In this document: positions 51,257 through 63,500 of the stretch, in pieces | How the letters are laid out: every line of letters starts with the position of its first letter | Numbering within the stretch: the first letter of the stretch is position 1 | DNA from: Cyanoderma ruficeps | Lineage: Eukaryota; Chordata; Aves; Passeriformes; Timaliidae | Length of the DNA: 64,000 nt | Reading direction: 5' to 3' | Assembly (NCBI GenBank): GCA_008694505.1 | Contig: VZDJ01000063.1 | Span: 3,360,339-3,424,338 of the forward strand | Program-made: the position numbers and the translations under genes | Notes under the pieces: model-generated | What the model saw: the letters and a program-made list of their open reading frames with translations, nothing else | The model's database searches: none | What the model was told of the DNA's origin: nothing

Positions 51257-53780
51257 TCTGCAGCTTTTGGTAATGAAGTCATTCACCCCCAGTTTGCTCC
51301 CCCCTAATTCACTTTTGTTTATAATTTTTGGGGCCTGAGGCTGTTGGGTGTCCTGGGTTCCAGCCCTAGGGGGATTGTTTGTCTGAATAAAACGGGAGAA
51401 CGGTAGCTGACACTTTATCAGGAATTTTAGAGTTATACACTAAAGCCATACAGAACCTGAAAAATATAAAGCTGAAATCCTAAGGAGCTCTCCCAGCATC
51501 CCAGACCTGGCACTGGGGGTGTTTGAGCAGCCCTGAGGAGATCCCACACCCAGGAGCCATCCCCACAAACATCTGCAGCAGAATCCAGGTTAGAAATGCT
51601 CCATTCCAGCACAGGGACCTCTCACTGCACCACAGCCTCGGCCTTCCCAGGGACTCGTGCAATTCCACTCCCTGAACCCAAACTCTGAGCAGCAGCTGCT
51701 CCAGAGCCCCGTTCCTATGCTCCTTCCTGGCACATCCTCTCAGCAGCTGGAGCCTTTTACCCTTTCATCCTCCAAGGAAAGGTTATCCCAGAATGGAATT
51801 TGCATTAATCTGAACAGGCAGTGCCTGGGACTCTCCTGGGACCTTGCTCTCTGTTGAACCCATTTTTATTCATCCATCAAAAAGTATTAATTCACCTTTT
51901 TGCACTGCTCTCTGCCTGGGTGTTTTTTGCGGTTTTTTTTTTTTTTTCATTTTTCATTATCTTTTAAAGCACTGAGGAACCCCGTCCCCTTCTGCTCAAG
52001 CCACAAGATGATAAAGTTGTTTTTCCCTGCAGCTCTTTTCAATGCATCATTTAGCAGCCCTCCTCTAACATGTTCTGAAAAGCCTCTCTTATCCCAGGTG
52101 GAGGGCGGGGAAGGAGGATCTGGTGGGACTATGGAATTGAAATCCATCTAGGTTTAAATAGCTCAAGGTCAGTTCGGGATGGGAACACAACAGCAGATTT
52201 CTGGAGACTTCATTCAATGAATTGTTGATTGGAAAAGCTCTTTCAGATCCCCGTGGAGCAGAATCTGGAAGGGAAGTGTTTTCCAAAAGGAGGACGGCGG
52301 GTTAGCTGTTAATGATTTCAATAAAGCAAGAGAAGGCACGTTAGGAGGTTGGTCATGAGGGTAAAAAAAGGAGGCTGGTGTATTGCTCATTAGTGGTTTG
52401 CCAAAATTAACTCCATTACTGTGTTTGCTTTCACTGCAAACCTTCCAGCTCGTTGCAATTACACCGAACAGGGGAGAGGGGCCCTGCTCCAGGCAGGGCA
52501 AGCGCCAGGAGAGAACCCAAGCCTGGCTTAGGCAGAGCTGAGCCTGCCCAGCCTGGCTTTGCTGTGCTCATAACTCGGGAGGAAAGCCAGGGTTTCCTCT
52601 CCAAAGGTGTCCCGTGGATTATTTCACAAGGATGGGCAGGAAGTCAAAGCAGAACAGGGAACCTGATCCAGAAGGTGATGGAATCACTGAGAGCTGTGCA
52701 GTGGCTTTCTCTCAGCCTTGGGCTGAGCCCAAATCCTTACAAATTTAGTTTCTCGGAGAGTTGTTTTTACCTTTTGCCCCCTCTCTGTATTCTCCCATTT
52801 CCTTTGCTGTTCCTTCCCTCTTTCAGGAGCTATTGATTCTCATCTTGTCTTTTATTTACTGCCAGCTCGCTCATTATGTCAGGAATCCTATCCTGAAATG
52901 CCATTCTGCTTTCTGCCTTCCCAGCCTTTAAATAAAGGAGAGATTTTGCAGCCCCCTGCCCAGGTGCCTGCTGTTCCCGTGCACCCCCACACTTCAGCAG
53001 GGGTTCCCATGTTAGGAAAAGAGTTTCAGTCTCACCCCTGAACTTTTAAGGAAAAAGAACCAGAAACTTCCATGTTTCGCTCACCACAATTGGCCCAGTG
53101 CCAGGACAAAGGCACCTGTTGGATCCTTGAGCAATTCCTCAAGAAATGTGGCTGGTTTCTATTGGGCAGCAAGGCAAAAAACCCCTCCCAGATCATTAAA
53201 TACTTAAGAGAGAGCCCAGAGATTCTCGGGGTGTCTTAGCAGGTGTAAGGACCTCCCTGCACTGTGCACGGCCTTTATTCTTTTGTTCTGTATAGTTTGT
53301 TATTTTCTCTTTAATTAATTTCTCTTACAATTCTCTTTAATTTCTCTTTTTGCTTTTCCAAAACACTTCCAGTCAGCCATCTCACTAATTATTCTTAAGC
53401 CATTTCTGGGAGGCTGCTGGCAGCCCTCAGAGTGTGCTGCACCTTCATGGGGCTCGTAACACGCTGGCCTCACGCAGAAATTCATCAGCCTGCCAGCTGG
53501 CTGGCCTCTGGCAGGGATTTTTACTGCAGGAGGAAAAGAGGGAATGGCTGGAATGCTCCTCCAGCAAGGGGAAGTGTTCTGCTTTCATCACACAGACACC
53601 CAGCCCACTCAGGTAGTGGGGACAGGGACAGATTGGGCTGGAAATCCTAGGATGGATCAGACGGGTCAGAGCGTTTTGGGAGTCTGCCTATGGTGTGAAG
53701 GCAGACAGAGGGAGTTATGTCCCTGTGCTTAAGGACTTAACCCCCCCAAGGGATTCTGCTGCTCCTTTTGGCCATGAGGA
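51257..53780. other. Intergenic, nothing recognised
   Basis: Unique-looking sequence. TGTCCTGGGTTCC at about 51349 resembles the start of the ERVL-like LTR, and CTGAATAAAACGGG follows, but no matching end was found. A GTTTTTTTTTTTTTTTC tract lies near 51930. No gene could be supported. Confidence 0.35.
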
Positions 53781-54021
53781 GGTAAATTGGGTCCTGGAAG
53801 GGTAAATGGGAGTTGTGGAAGGGTAAATTGTGACCTGGAAAGGTAAATGGAGTCCTGGAAGGGTAGATGGGTCCTGAGGGGTAAATGGGGGCCTGGAAGG
53901 GTAAATGGTGACTTGGAAGGTAAATGTGGCCTTGAGGAGGTAAATAGGGTCCTGGGAGGGTAAATGGGGTCCTGGAAGGGTAAATGGGGTCCTGAGGAGG
54001 TACATGGGGTCCTGGAAGAGG
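53781..54021 (+). repeat. Minisatellite GGTAAATGGGGTCCTGGAAG, twelve copies
   Basis: Twelve imperfect copies of about 20 bases with variants GGTAAATTGTGACCTGG, GGTAAATGTGGCCTTGAGG and GGTAGATGGGTCCTGAG. The last three or four copies are nearly identical, so the array grew most recently at its 3' end. Confidence 0.95.
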
Positions 54022-56355
54022 ATCCTCAGAGAAGAGCTGAACTCCATGTGCTTAGATGTAAAGTTGTGAGGTCACGGTGTGAAATCCTGCAGAGCCAGAA
54101 CTCCCTGCAGCCTCCAGCCCATCCTCCCGCAGCAGCCAGAGGGAAGTGCAGGTCCCTGGGGGAAAAAAACACATTTTGGGAAGAGAAGGCTGGAAGCGAC
54201 AAGGGGAATGGGAGGAGAGGGAAGGACAAGGAGGTGATAACACTTTGATGGAGACAGGTCAGTCAGTCTTTAGCACCAGGGCCTGTCTCTTTGGGTTCCT
54301 CAGGCTCAGTTACAGCTCCAGCCTGTGCTGGGGATGGCACTCAGAGCTGGAGCAGATGTTCTCTGAAGGCAGTTTGCTGCTGGCAATAAAACCCTGAGTG
54401 CTTGGGAGCTGCAGTAACTCAGTCATGTGGTTTTTATTTCTGTGCTTTGGTCGCTGACCCCACAGTGGCACTGAAAAATGGGACTAGATTGTGTTTAGGC
54501 AGAAAATGGAGGGTGGCTGTCAAAAAATAAATAAAACAAAGTGGCTGAGCCCATTTTAATTAAAGCTCAGGATGAAGTGGTTGGCTCATTCTCGTAGATG
54601 GTTCCTAAGCTCTGCTCCTCACTTTGGTGCCATTGTTTTGTGCCTGTGGATCTGATGCAGAGGAAATGAATTCCTGGAAAGATCCTGTGTGATCAGCAGG
54701 ACTGGCTGCCAGGAACTGTGCTGCTCCTCCCTGCAGTCAGTGCTCAGCTCTGGGGTGCTCATAAATACAGAGAACTGTGCAGTTTGGGTTACCTGGCTGC
54801 ACAGGGGTGTGTCAGGGAGAGAGGAGAGCATTGGAAGAGCTCTTCCAGAGCTCAGGAGAGGCACTGATCAATAGGTGAGGAAAAACTGAGGAACGGGGCA
54901 GGAGGATCATAAGTGAGTCTCCGCTCAGCCAGTTCTGGAAAAATCAGAATAAAATGCTGCTTTGAGCTCAAACCTGGCCAAACCAAACACCAATTTTTGA
55001 TGGTTAAAGCCCAGCTTAGGATGTACCCCAAAAATGCTGAACATTTTCTCCCTTTGCTCTGCAAATGAGCTCCAAAACTCAGATGGGGTTTTTTTTTGTG
55101 GCACAGACAGGAATCTGCAGCTGGACGGGGACATGGAGCTGCCACTACAGAGGAGCTCTGCAGCTCCTTCCCAACCACACAACAGGTCCTGCATTGATTT
55201 CCCTCAGAAAAAATGAATAAAGAACGGAATAAATGGAGCTGTGTGAATAACCAGCGTTTACAGGCGGCAGTGTGTTGAAAAGCAGAAATCACGCTTTGGG
55301 GGGAAGGAGCATTTTTTTTACCTTCCCAGAGGTGGAGGGAAAACAAAAGAGGAAATACGTGTTTCAGGTTGAATGAAACATTGATTTGTTTTGGAGGAGG
55401 CAAGGGAGAGGGTGATCCGTTCTCTTACAATTTGGCGTATTTAGAAAATAAAAGATCTGAGTGATGGAAAAGAGAAGGGATCAGTGTGAAAAAAGAAAAA
55501 TGTCGGGAATGTGACCCGTTCTTTTCTAATATGTTTTCTTTGGTTGAAAGAATTCAGAGATTTGTCGCGTCTCCGAGTCCCTCTGCACACGTCTGTCAAT
55601 AAAACCTTTTCCAGCACCGCCTCCCCTTGGCTATTAAGTCCATTTTCTCCCAGAAGCAGCAGTAATTTAGCGCCAGAAGAGGTTATTTAGTTAATTTCTG
55701 TGAGCACGCCGAGGAGAGAGGCTCGGAGATTTCAGAGCACAGGCTCAGACTCAGCCACAACCCAAAGATATCAACAACTTGTGCCCCCACCTCGAGGATC
55801 CCTGGTGGCTGCAGGAGGTGGCAATGGATCATTATTCATGCTGAGGGGAACGCTGTTCTCTTGTCATGCAGCTCCAGACACTGCTGATTTTTTGTGCTTT
55901 CTGGATGCTGCTCTTGAAGGACAAGTAGCTTTTGAAGCAGACCAAGCTTAGACCTGGTGACCTTTACTGGTATTTTTTTCCTTGTTTTCTTTTCCCTTGA
56001 TTTCCTCCCCCCTCTCCCTTCTCCTCCAATTTTTTATTTTTTTTGTTCTTCTCCACAAAGAATGGAAGAAATTTCTGGGTAATTCTTTCTCAGCTGGAGA
56101 GGGATAAGCAAAAGGCTCCCACGTGTCAGGAGCATGAGATTGGCTGCAAGACACCATTGATTAGCTGAGGCATTCGGAATCGTTTCCAGCAGCGCTCAGA
56201 GAGCAGAGAGAAAAAACACACCCCGGGTTTAAGTGAGGATCCCTTGCAGGTAATAAACCTCCAGGGAGCTGTGTCTGAGGCAGGTAAATGAGCTGTAAAG
56301 TCCTGTGGTCAGTGAGTTTTTGAAATCAGCTGCTTCCAGTCCAGCTGCATGGCTG
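54022..56355. other. Intergenic, nothing recognised
   Basis: Unique-looking sequence. A short stretch (54390-54396, CAATAAAACC) could be a poly(A) signal of a non-coding transcript but no exon can be supported. Confidence 0.35.
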
Positions 56356-56659
56356 TGCAGCCCTGGTTCCGTGCCTGAGATGTTTTGGTTTTCTGAAATT
56401 CCTTTCCCAGGGAATTTTCTGTAAACAAGGAAAGTGTTTTTATAACTGTAACTTTGTTTTTTGTTAGTTTCCCTAGGAGGGACTCCTTCTTGATGTCCCT
56501 CTGCTCTGACCAACGTGATTGAAGAGGTTTGTCTTTGTGTCACCAATCAGATTGGTCTGTGTAAAATAGTAGAAAAGGGGAGACACATCCCAAAAATAAA
56601 GGAGTCATTTTCAGCCTTCTGAATCTCAGAGTCTGTTGTTGTGGTGTAAAACAGCGTCA
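56356..56659 (+). mobile_element. Solo LTR, family A copy 5, exact 6-bp duplication
   Basis: TGCAGCCCTGGTTCCGTGCC to ACAGCGTCA, 304 bp, with TGGCTG on both sides (56350-56355 and 56660-56665). Its first bases read TGCA instead of TGTA. It has a TAGTAGAAAAGGGG box (degraded TATA) and AAAATAAAGGAGTC. Confidence 0.93.
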
Positions 56660-56802
56660 TGGCTGTGCTTGGTTATTCCTATAAATGAGGTGGTGAAGGC
56701 AGCAGGGGGGATGCAGACGGAGCAGTGCATGAACAAGGTGTGCTCATGTTTAGGGCTGGCAGACAGAGCAAAGTCCAATTTTTGGTGAGACTTTTGGTGG
56801 AG

Positions 56803-57106
56803 TGACGCTGTTGTACACCACAACAAAACAGACTCTGAGATTCAGAAGGCTGAAAATGACTCCTCTATTTTCGGGATGTGTCTCCCTGTTACACTATTTC
56901 ACACAGACCAATTTGATTGGTGAAACAAAGACAAACCTCTTCACTCACATTGGTCACAGCAGAGGGACATCAAGAAGAAATCCCTCCTAGGGCAAGGAAT
57001 GAATAACAAAGGTACAGTTACAAAAACATTTCTCCTGTTTACAGAAAATTCCCTGGGAAAAGAATTTCAGTAAACCAAAACATCTCAGGCACAAACCAGG
57101 GCTACA
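56803..57106 (-). mobile_element. Solo LTR, family A copy 6, antisense, exact 6-bp duplication
   Basis: TGACGCTGTTGTACACCAC to CAGGGCTACA, 304 bp, with GTGGAG on both sides (56797-56802 and 57107-57112). It faces copy 5 across 143 bases. The two have different target duplications, so they inserted independently. Confidence 0.94.
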
Positions 57107-57112
57107 GTGGAG

Positions 57113-57180
57113 GAGTCCTGGAATCCCAGCCGGGTTTGGGTTGGAAGGGACTTAAAGCTCATCTCATTCCATGATTTGGG
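57113..57180 (-). mobile_element. Short CR1-like fragment, antisense
   Basis: GGGTTTGGGTTGGAAGGGAC, TTAAAGCTCATCTC and ATTCCATGATTTGGG resemble the CR1 3' end on the reverse strand. It sits just beyond a family A LTR. Too short for certainty. Confidence 0.45.
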
Positions 57181-58340
57181 CAATGCTGGTGTTTTACAGC
57201 CTCTTAAACATTGGGTAGGGGAAGGAAAACGAGCCAGCTGCGGGAAAGGAAGGAGTCAGGGCCAAATCCGTAATTTGGAAAGTGTATGGAGAGTGAATAC
57301 CAAACTGTGATGTAGAAGGAAGGTTTGGAGTGACTCTTTAACAGGGCCTGAATATCTGGGGCTGAGCCTGAGGGCCTTCAGGTCAACAGCCAAAATAAAA
57401 GTTGCCCCAGACTGAAAGGAGTCAGGAGGTGGGGCTCACATCCCCCAGAAGATGAGCTCTGCCAGCTGTGGTGCTTCCCAGGGGTTAATTCGTCCTGTCT
57501 CAGTCTGTGTCACCCTGTGCAAGGGCAGCACTGGGTCGGGAAGGCTCTGAAAAGACAGGAGCTGCTCTGACAGGTCCTGGCATTAAAAAAAAAAGGTTCT
57601 GAGAATCAATCCTGGCGTTTCCCATCTCAAAATAAACTGGTCTTGGGTGGCTGAGCCTTTAGCCAGCAGGAGAAGGGTGAGGAGGGAGGAGAGGACACCT
57701 GAGCAGCAGCACGGGGATGAATCCAGCCCCTCTGGTCCCGAGCAGCTTGGATGTGGTGCTGGAATCAGCTGGAGCTCTGAAGCCAGGCATTGCTCCAGCC
57801 CTGCAAACTGCTGCTCCCTGCAGAAAATTCATGAGGAGGCCTCGGATCCCGCCCCTCATCTGACCTGAGCAGCTAAATAGGTTACACTAAGTTTTAAGGA
57901 TCGCCCCAGTTTTCCCTCTAATAGGCAATTTTTCTGCTTAATTTGCAGAACAAGCAAAAAGCTATTATGTAAAATTTATCAGCAGCAATTGACTCTCATT
58001 AGACACCGGGAGCAGGAGGCTTTGTTGGAAAGAGGGGGGGAAGGAGCCTCCAAAATTTTCATTTCCCAGCCTGAGCTCCCCGGTGTTTGTGCTGACCCTT
58101 GCCCTGAGCAAATTCAGCCGGGGAACCATCAACATTTCTCTGCTGTTGTCACAAGAGCTGTTCACAGCCGGTCCTTGAGCAGCCTGCGAGTTCTGCAGGG
58201 AGTGTCTGCAGATTGCAGGGCGCTCATGGCAGGGCTGCAACGCCGAATTCGGCCACGCTGGGAGAGCTCAGCTCCGGTGGGAGTGTTGTGTTCGAGGGTG
58301 TTGGAGAGCAGCTCCGTGCTGGGAAAACGAGCTGGGCCGT
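57181..58340. other. Intergenic, nothing recognised
   Basis: Unique-looking sequence. No gene signals. Confidence 0.4.
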
Positions 58341-58671
58341 GCCCGTGGCAGAGAGGAGAGTTTGGACTTTAAACTCCGTGGGAGAGAGGCAAATTTGGAT
58401 TTTAAAGCCCATGGGAGAGAAACAAATTTGGATTTTAAAGGCCATGGGAGAGAGTCAAATTTGGATTTTAAAGGCCATGGAATAGAGGCAAATTTGGACT
58501 TTAAAGACTACAGGATAGAGGCAAATTTGGGGTTTAAACCCCATGGGATAAAGGCAGATTTTGACTTTAAACACCATGGGAAAGAGGCAAATTTTGACTT
58601 TAAAGACCACAGGATAGAGGGAAATGTGGATTTAAACCCCATGGGAAAGAGGCAGATTTGGACTTTAAAGC
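58341..58671 (+). repeat. 33-bp minisatellite, ten copies, open in one frame
   Basis: Ten units of about 33 bases share (G/A)AGAGGCAAATTTGGATTTT, AAAG and then CCATGGGA. Nine are 33 bases; one near 58640 is 32 bases. A frame of 116 codons runs through the array and repeats GRE(A/T/S)NLDFK-H every 11 residues, then the 32-base unit shifts the motif phase. Confidence 0.93.
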
Positions 58672-60251
58672 CCCATGGATGCCCCAGCGTGGCTCTGGAC
58701 ACTCCTGCTTGAGTTTGACACCTTTAGCCAGTGCTGTATTTACTGATACCCTCCAAACTGCCTCTTCTCACCACTCTCCTCTCCCAAATCTGGCAGAGAG
58801 CTGCAGCCCATAATTCCTGAGCCTGGAACACGGCGTGCTGGGGAGCTGCTCGTGTTCCCTTCGTGCTGCAGCAGCGTCTTTTGGCTCCAGCTGGAGGCAG
58901 CTGTGCCTTGCCCTGCACAGGGGGACAGGTAAACCACAATATTCCTTCCTGTGAGAGACACCAGGGACGTGGAAATTCCTATTGAAACGCTCAGATGGGG
59001 ATTTCTCCTTCCCTTTTCCCCCCGCCCCCAACAAAAAAAAAAAAAAAAAAAAGTTAATTATACATGAAGGTTCGCTGCAGCAGAAGGGATTATAATTAAT
59101 TTATATTGGAGCTATTATAGGTTTCACTACAAAATGCATTTCATTGCAACAAAGTGCATTATGAGGGTTGTTTGCTGCCAGCAGTTTACAGAAGCTGGCC
59201 ACAAAGCTTTGCATCCATTAATCCAGCACCATGGACAGCAGCAGGCAGATAAAACTGGGGGAATAAATGTAAAATAAGTCTCTTTTAACTTGTGAGCAGA
59301 GGCCTGGGACTTGTTGCAGAGCTGAGCTTAACCTGAGAAATGCAGAGAGGCCCACGTGGATTGGGACGGGAAAATTTGGATCCAAATCTGTTTCTGAACG
59401 TGCCTGGAAATGAGGATTTATCTGTCTATGCTTTAAACTTCCCAAAAGTTAAAATCCACCTGGAAGCAGGATAATTTTTTGTTCTTGGTGCCCAGAGCAG
59501 AATGAAGGCAGTGGTGACCACAGGGACAGGTAGAAAGGTTTTAATCCTGACCTGAGGGAAAATCCTTCATTTCCTGAGCCTCTCTCCCTTTCCACCATCA
59601 CCTACACACTTTTCTGGCATGAGAGGTCCTCCAAGCCAGGGATTATTTTTTATCCAGGTAGGCTGGACACTCCCAAACTCCCTGTGACAGGATAAGTGTC
59701 AAACCAGACATACCAGGCTGGATATGAACAGCATAAATGGCAAGTTGATGCCTTTTAATTGGCATTTCCCAATTGGGGAGATACCTTCACCTCCTTCTCT
59801 TATGATTATTGCAGCAGTTGATTGCATCCACAATTGTGGCTGCATGCAACTGAGAGCCAGAGATGCATTGCCCTGAGCCACATTAAGTGCTTCTATTATT
59901 AATTTATGGTTGAGGTTCTCAGCCTCTCCCCAATTTTGGTAATAGTTTTGAAACTTGCCATTGCTTAGTTCCTCATGCCAGCAGAGATGATTGTAGGGAC
60001 TGGTTTTGGCATCTCCCGATTTCTACATGAACCTCCCAGGTCTCCCTCCTTGCCATATTTTTGAGGCATCGAGATTTGGTTCCTTTGCCCTCCCTGACAC
60101 CTGCCGGGCTCTGCTGATGCTCTCCTCTCTGCCTGGGAGAAGAGAAAAGCCTTTCAGTGCAGACAGGAGGTGCAGCCCCACTGCCCCAGCCTCAGCCTGC
60201 AGGGAAGGGCAGCTTTGCCTTGTCAGGGACTGCAGCAAACAGCTCGACAGA
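58672..60251. other. Intergenic, nothing recognised
   Basis: Unique-looking sequence with an A-run at about 59032-59054. The stretch 59055-59200 (TTAATTATAC, ATAATTAATTTATATTGG, AATGCATTTCATTGC) is AT-rich with homeobox-type motifs and might be conserved non-coding DNA. Confidence 0.35.
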
Positions 60252-60556
60252 TGACGCTGTTTTACACCACAATGACACAGACTCTGAGCTTCAGAGGGCT
60301 GAAAGTGACTTCTTTATTTTTTGGGATGTGTCTCCTTTTTATACTATTTTACACAGACCAATCTGATTGGTGACACAAAGACAAACCTCTTCGCTCACAT
60401 TGGTCAGAGCAGAGGGACATCAAGAAGAAATCCCTCCTAGGGAAAGGAATGAATAACAAAGGTACAGTTACAAAAACATTTCTCCTGTTTACAGAAAATT
60501 CCCTGGGAAAGGAATTTCAGAAAACCAAAACACCTCAGGCACAAACCAGGGTTGCA
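60252..60556 (-). mobile_element. Solo LTR, family A copy 7, antisense
   Basis: TGACGCTGTTTTACACC to GGGTTGCA, 305 bp, flanked by GACAGA (60246-60251) and GACAGC (60557-60562), five of six matching. The reverse-strand TATA and AATAAA signals (CCTTTTTATACT, TTTATTTTTTGGG) are preserved. Confidence 0.9.
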
Positions 60557-63500
60557 GACAGCTGCTGTGAGCAGAGAGAGGAAAGGCCACAGCCAGCCCT
60601 CCTCTCTCCTGCCCTGCCAAGGTGTGCCCAGGCAGCCTGAGCTGCAGCAAAGTCAGGGACAGGCAGCACAAATAATGTCAGCTTGTCCAGGGAAGGAGGG
60701 AATTTGCATTTTGGATTTGGTTAGAGGCTGTCTGCCCAAGCGATGAAAAGCTTCCAGAGAAAGGATCCAGTTAATGACCAGGTCACTGATTATCCCTTTG
60801 TCCTTTGTTTTCACGAGTTCCTTGGGATTCTTTCAGTTGTTAAAACCAGGATTCCCACTTTTTCCTGCTGCTTTTGGAGGCATCACAGAAGAACTTTGCC
60901 TGGGGAGCACAAGGCTTCTGCCATCTCCTCAGGCCAGGCCCTCCATCCTTTTTGGAAGGGCAGGAAATCAGGATTCTCCCTGCGTGCCATTGCTGTGCCG
61001 GTGTCCCAGCAGGGCGGGGGAGACTAAAAACCAGTTCCTGGCCCATACTGGGAGCCTGACAGGAACCAGCACCAGGCTCAGGAGATGCCAGCTCCCCTCA
61101 CCTCGAGGGGCTCAGCTGCCTGAGGGAGTTTCGTGTCAGCACTTCCTCCCAGGGCTATTAAAAGCCGTGCTGATGCTGCAGCTGGGGCCGTCGGCGGCAC
61201 ATCTGGATGCACTCGAGCTATCTTTGTGCTGCAGAGCTGGGCCACCAACACCCAGCAAAGCTGCAGCAGCACAGCCCTCAGAGCTGCCAGCAGGACCTGC
61301 CTGAGCCCCTGGAAAACGAGCTGCCAGCTCAGGGGCTGTGGTGCTCAGCTCCTGTCCACTTCAGCCTACCCAGACGAAGCCACCTGTGTCCCTGTCACCC
61401 CGTGGCAGTGCAGAAGTGTCCCCTCTACTGCAGCTCGCCCCGCTCAATCTGCACATTCTTGGCATCCTGGCTATTTCAAGGCTGTGCTGAAGGCACTCAC
61501 GGCCACTTCAGTGAATCCTGGTTTGCTTCCAAGAGCTTCCTTACACAATTCATACTCACGCTCGAGCTGTGTAATTAACAGACTCTTTCCTCACACAGGC
61601 TGCATCACCCAGGAGGACCCATCCAAAGGCCGGGAGCAGCTTCAATCCCAACAGAATGGCACCTTGGCAGCAAATCCCTTTGGCTGGGGTTGTGCTGGAG
61701 GTGTCTGCTGAGAAGGAGAAGCCCTGGGCAGGCCGTCCCAGCTCTGCTTGACACGAGATGTGGGATGGGGCCTCCTGATTTGGGAGCAGCAACGACGAGG
61801 CCCCTTTCCCAGGGGACGCTGTGGGAAACGGGGCTCCGGGGGCAGCACTGCAGCGCCGCTAAATTGAGGAGATGTCATTTAGGGAGGAGTGTCATGACAC
61901 CGCATTTATTAAAGCCTGGCACGCCCCACAGCGTGACTCAGCCGGGTGAAAATACCCACAGAAACCACTTCTCCTGCGCTGTCTGAATCCCCGCGTTGTC
62001 ACGGAGTGGGAATTGGGAGGTGGGGGGTCAGAAATGGCTCCCAGAAATCCCTCCTGTGAGCCGGCAGCCCCCACAGGAGCAGGCTGAGTGGGGGCGAGGC
62101 ACCTGCCCCCTGCCTCGCCTCTGACTCAGCCTCTGAGATAAAAGACCTTTTCCAGAAAGCACTGGGGTGAAAATATTTCAGTTTGCTGCAGCTTTGCCGT
62201 TGCCAGCCTCACTAATTTCTGCTCTGATGTCACCAGCAGTGGCCCCATTACTGTTATTTATAGTGTTTGTGCCGTGGGCTTTGGTTGTGCTCAAGGCTCT
62301 GTCGCCGGTCTGAAGGAAGGGAGGAGCAGCTCCAACGCTTCCAGGGATGCATCTCCCAGCCTGGAGCATATTCCAGGTTTTTTCACATCACACCTGGGCT
62401 GTCTGCATCGTCCCCCATGCTCCTGTCTGTGCTCCAGCAAGCTGAGCCTTCCTCAGGCTTATTTTGGTTATTTAGAACTTGGTCTAACAAACGCAGTAAG
62501 TCATGGGAGAAAGCAAATCCGATCAGGGCGCTGCGGGCAAGGCAGCCTGCACAGCCAGATGCAAATGCAGCCAACCAGAAACCAAAAATATATTAGTACT
62601 GAGAGAGCAGGCAATTATTCCCCCATCAGAGCCGCAGAATTTTCAGCGTGTGCGACTTCAGGACAGCCAGGCTCCGTTTTTGGGTGGAGATGAGGAGAGC
62701 CAAAGGTTGTTCCCAAGCCCAAATCTTGCTCTTCGTGGCTGGGCTGCAGTAAATGGATGGATTTAAGGAGCACGTGGCAAAATGTGAGGAGGACTTTGCA
62801 TCTATGAACCTGAAGCGTTGAAAAAATCGTGAGTCAGGCTTTTCATCTGATGGCATTCATGCTAAAATTAACACAAAAAAAAAAAAAAGGTGATGAAGAG
62901 GCAGCCGTGGTTTCAGTGTTTTCCTGCAGAGCTTTAAATCTCTGGAGGTTGTGTCTGCATACTGCTGCCTGAAAGCTGAACTTCCCAGATGATCTAATGA
63001 CTCTGGGAACGAAGGCTTTTTAGAAAAAGCACCAAATATTGCCAGAGACAGTGCGTCTGTAAGCACTGGAAAGTCTGCAGCCCAAAATCTGTCCCAGAAG
63101 AGCCATTTCAGTGCTTAAGCTGATCTCCAGGCTGAAGTGTGCACTGTCAGTGGAAAGGAGAGAGGCTTGGGCAGATAATGTGTCTGCAGCACAGGCCCAG
63201 GTGTCTTTAAGGTAAAACCACAGGGTCTGGGATCAGTCCCTGGATGAAAAATTCTTTATAGTGAACTTGTGCCCCGTTTCTTGCACATTTCCCGCTTTTC
63301 TGCAGCGTTTCAGAAAGGAAGAAGGCAGAAAAGCAGAAGGCAGAAAAGAAGCAGCCCCTCAATGTGTTAATGATCAGGAATAACCCTCCCTCTCCTTGCT
63401 ATCTCTCCCTTCTGTGGGTTTACAGGCAGCATTTCCTCCCAAGCCAAGAAAATCCCATTTTGAGGGACACTTCAGAGTGGTGGGTCACAGCCATCAGAAC

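Noticed and set aside
61133..61711. 192-codon Cys/Ser-rich frame
   Set aside because: No motif, no repeat and no matching promoter or splice signals; openness is within chance for GC-rich DNA of this length.
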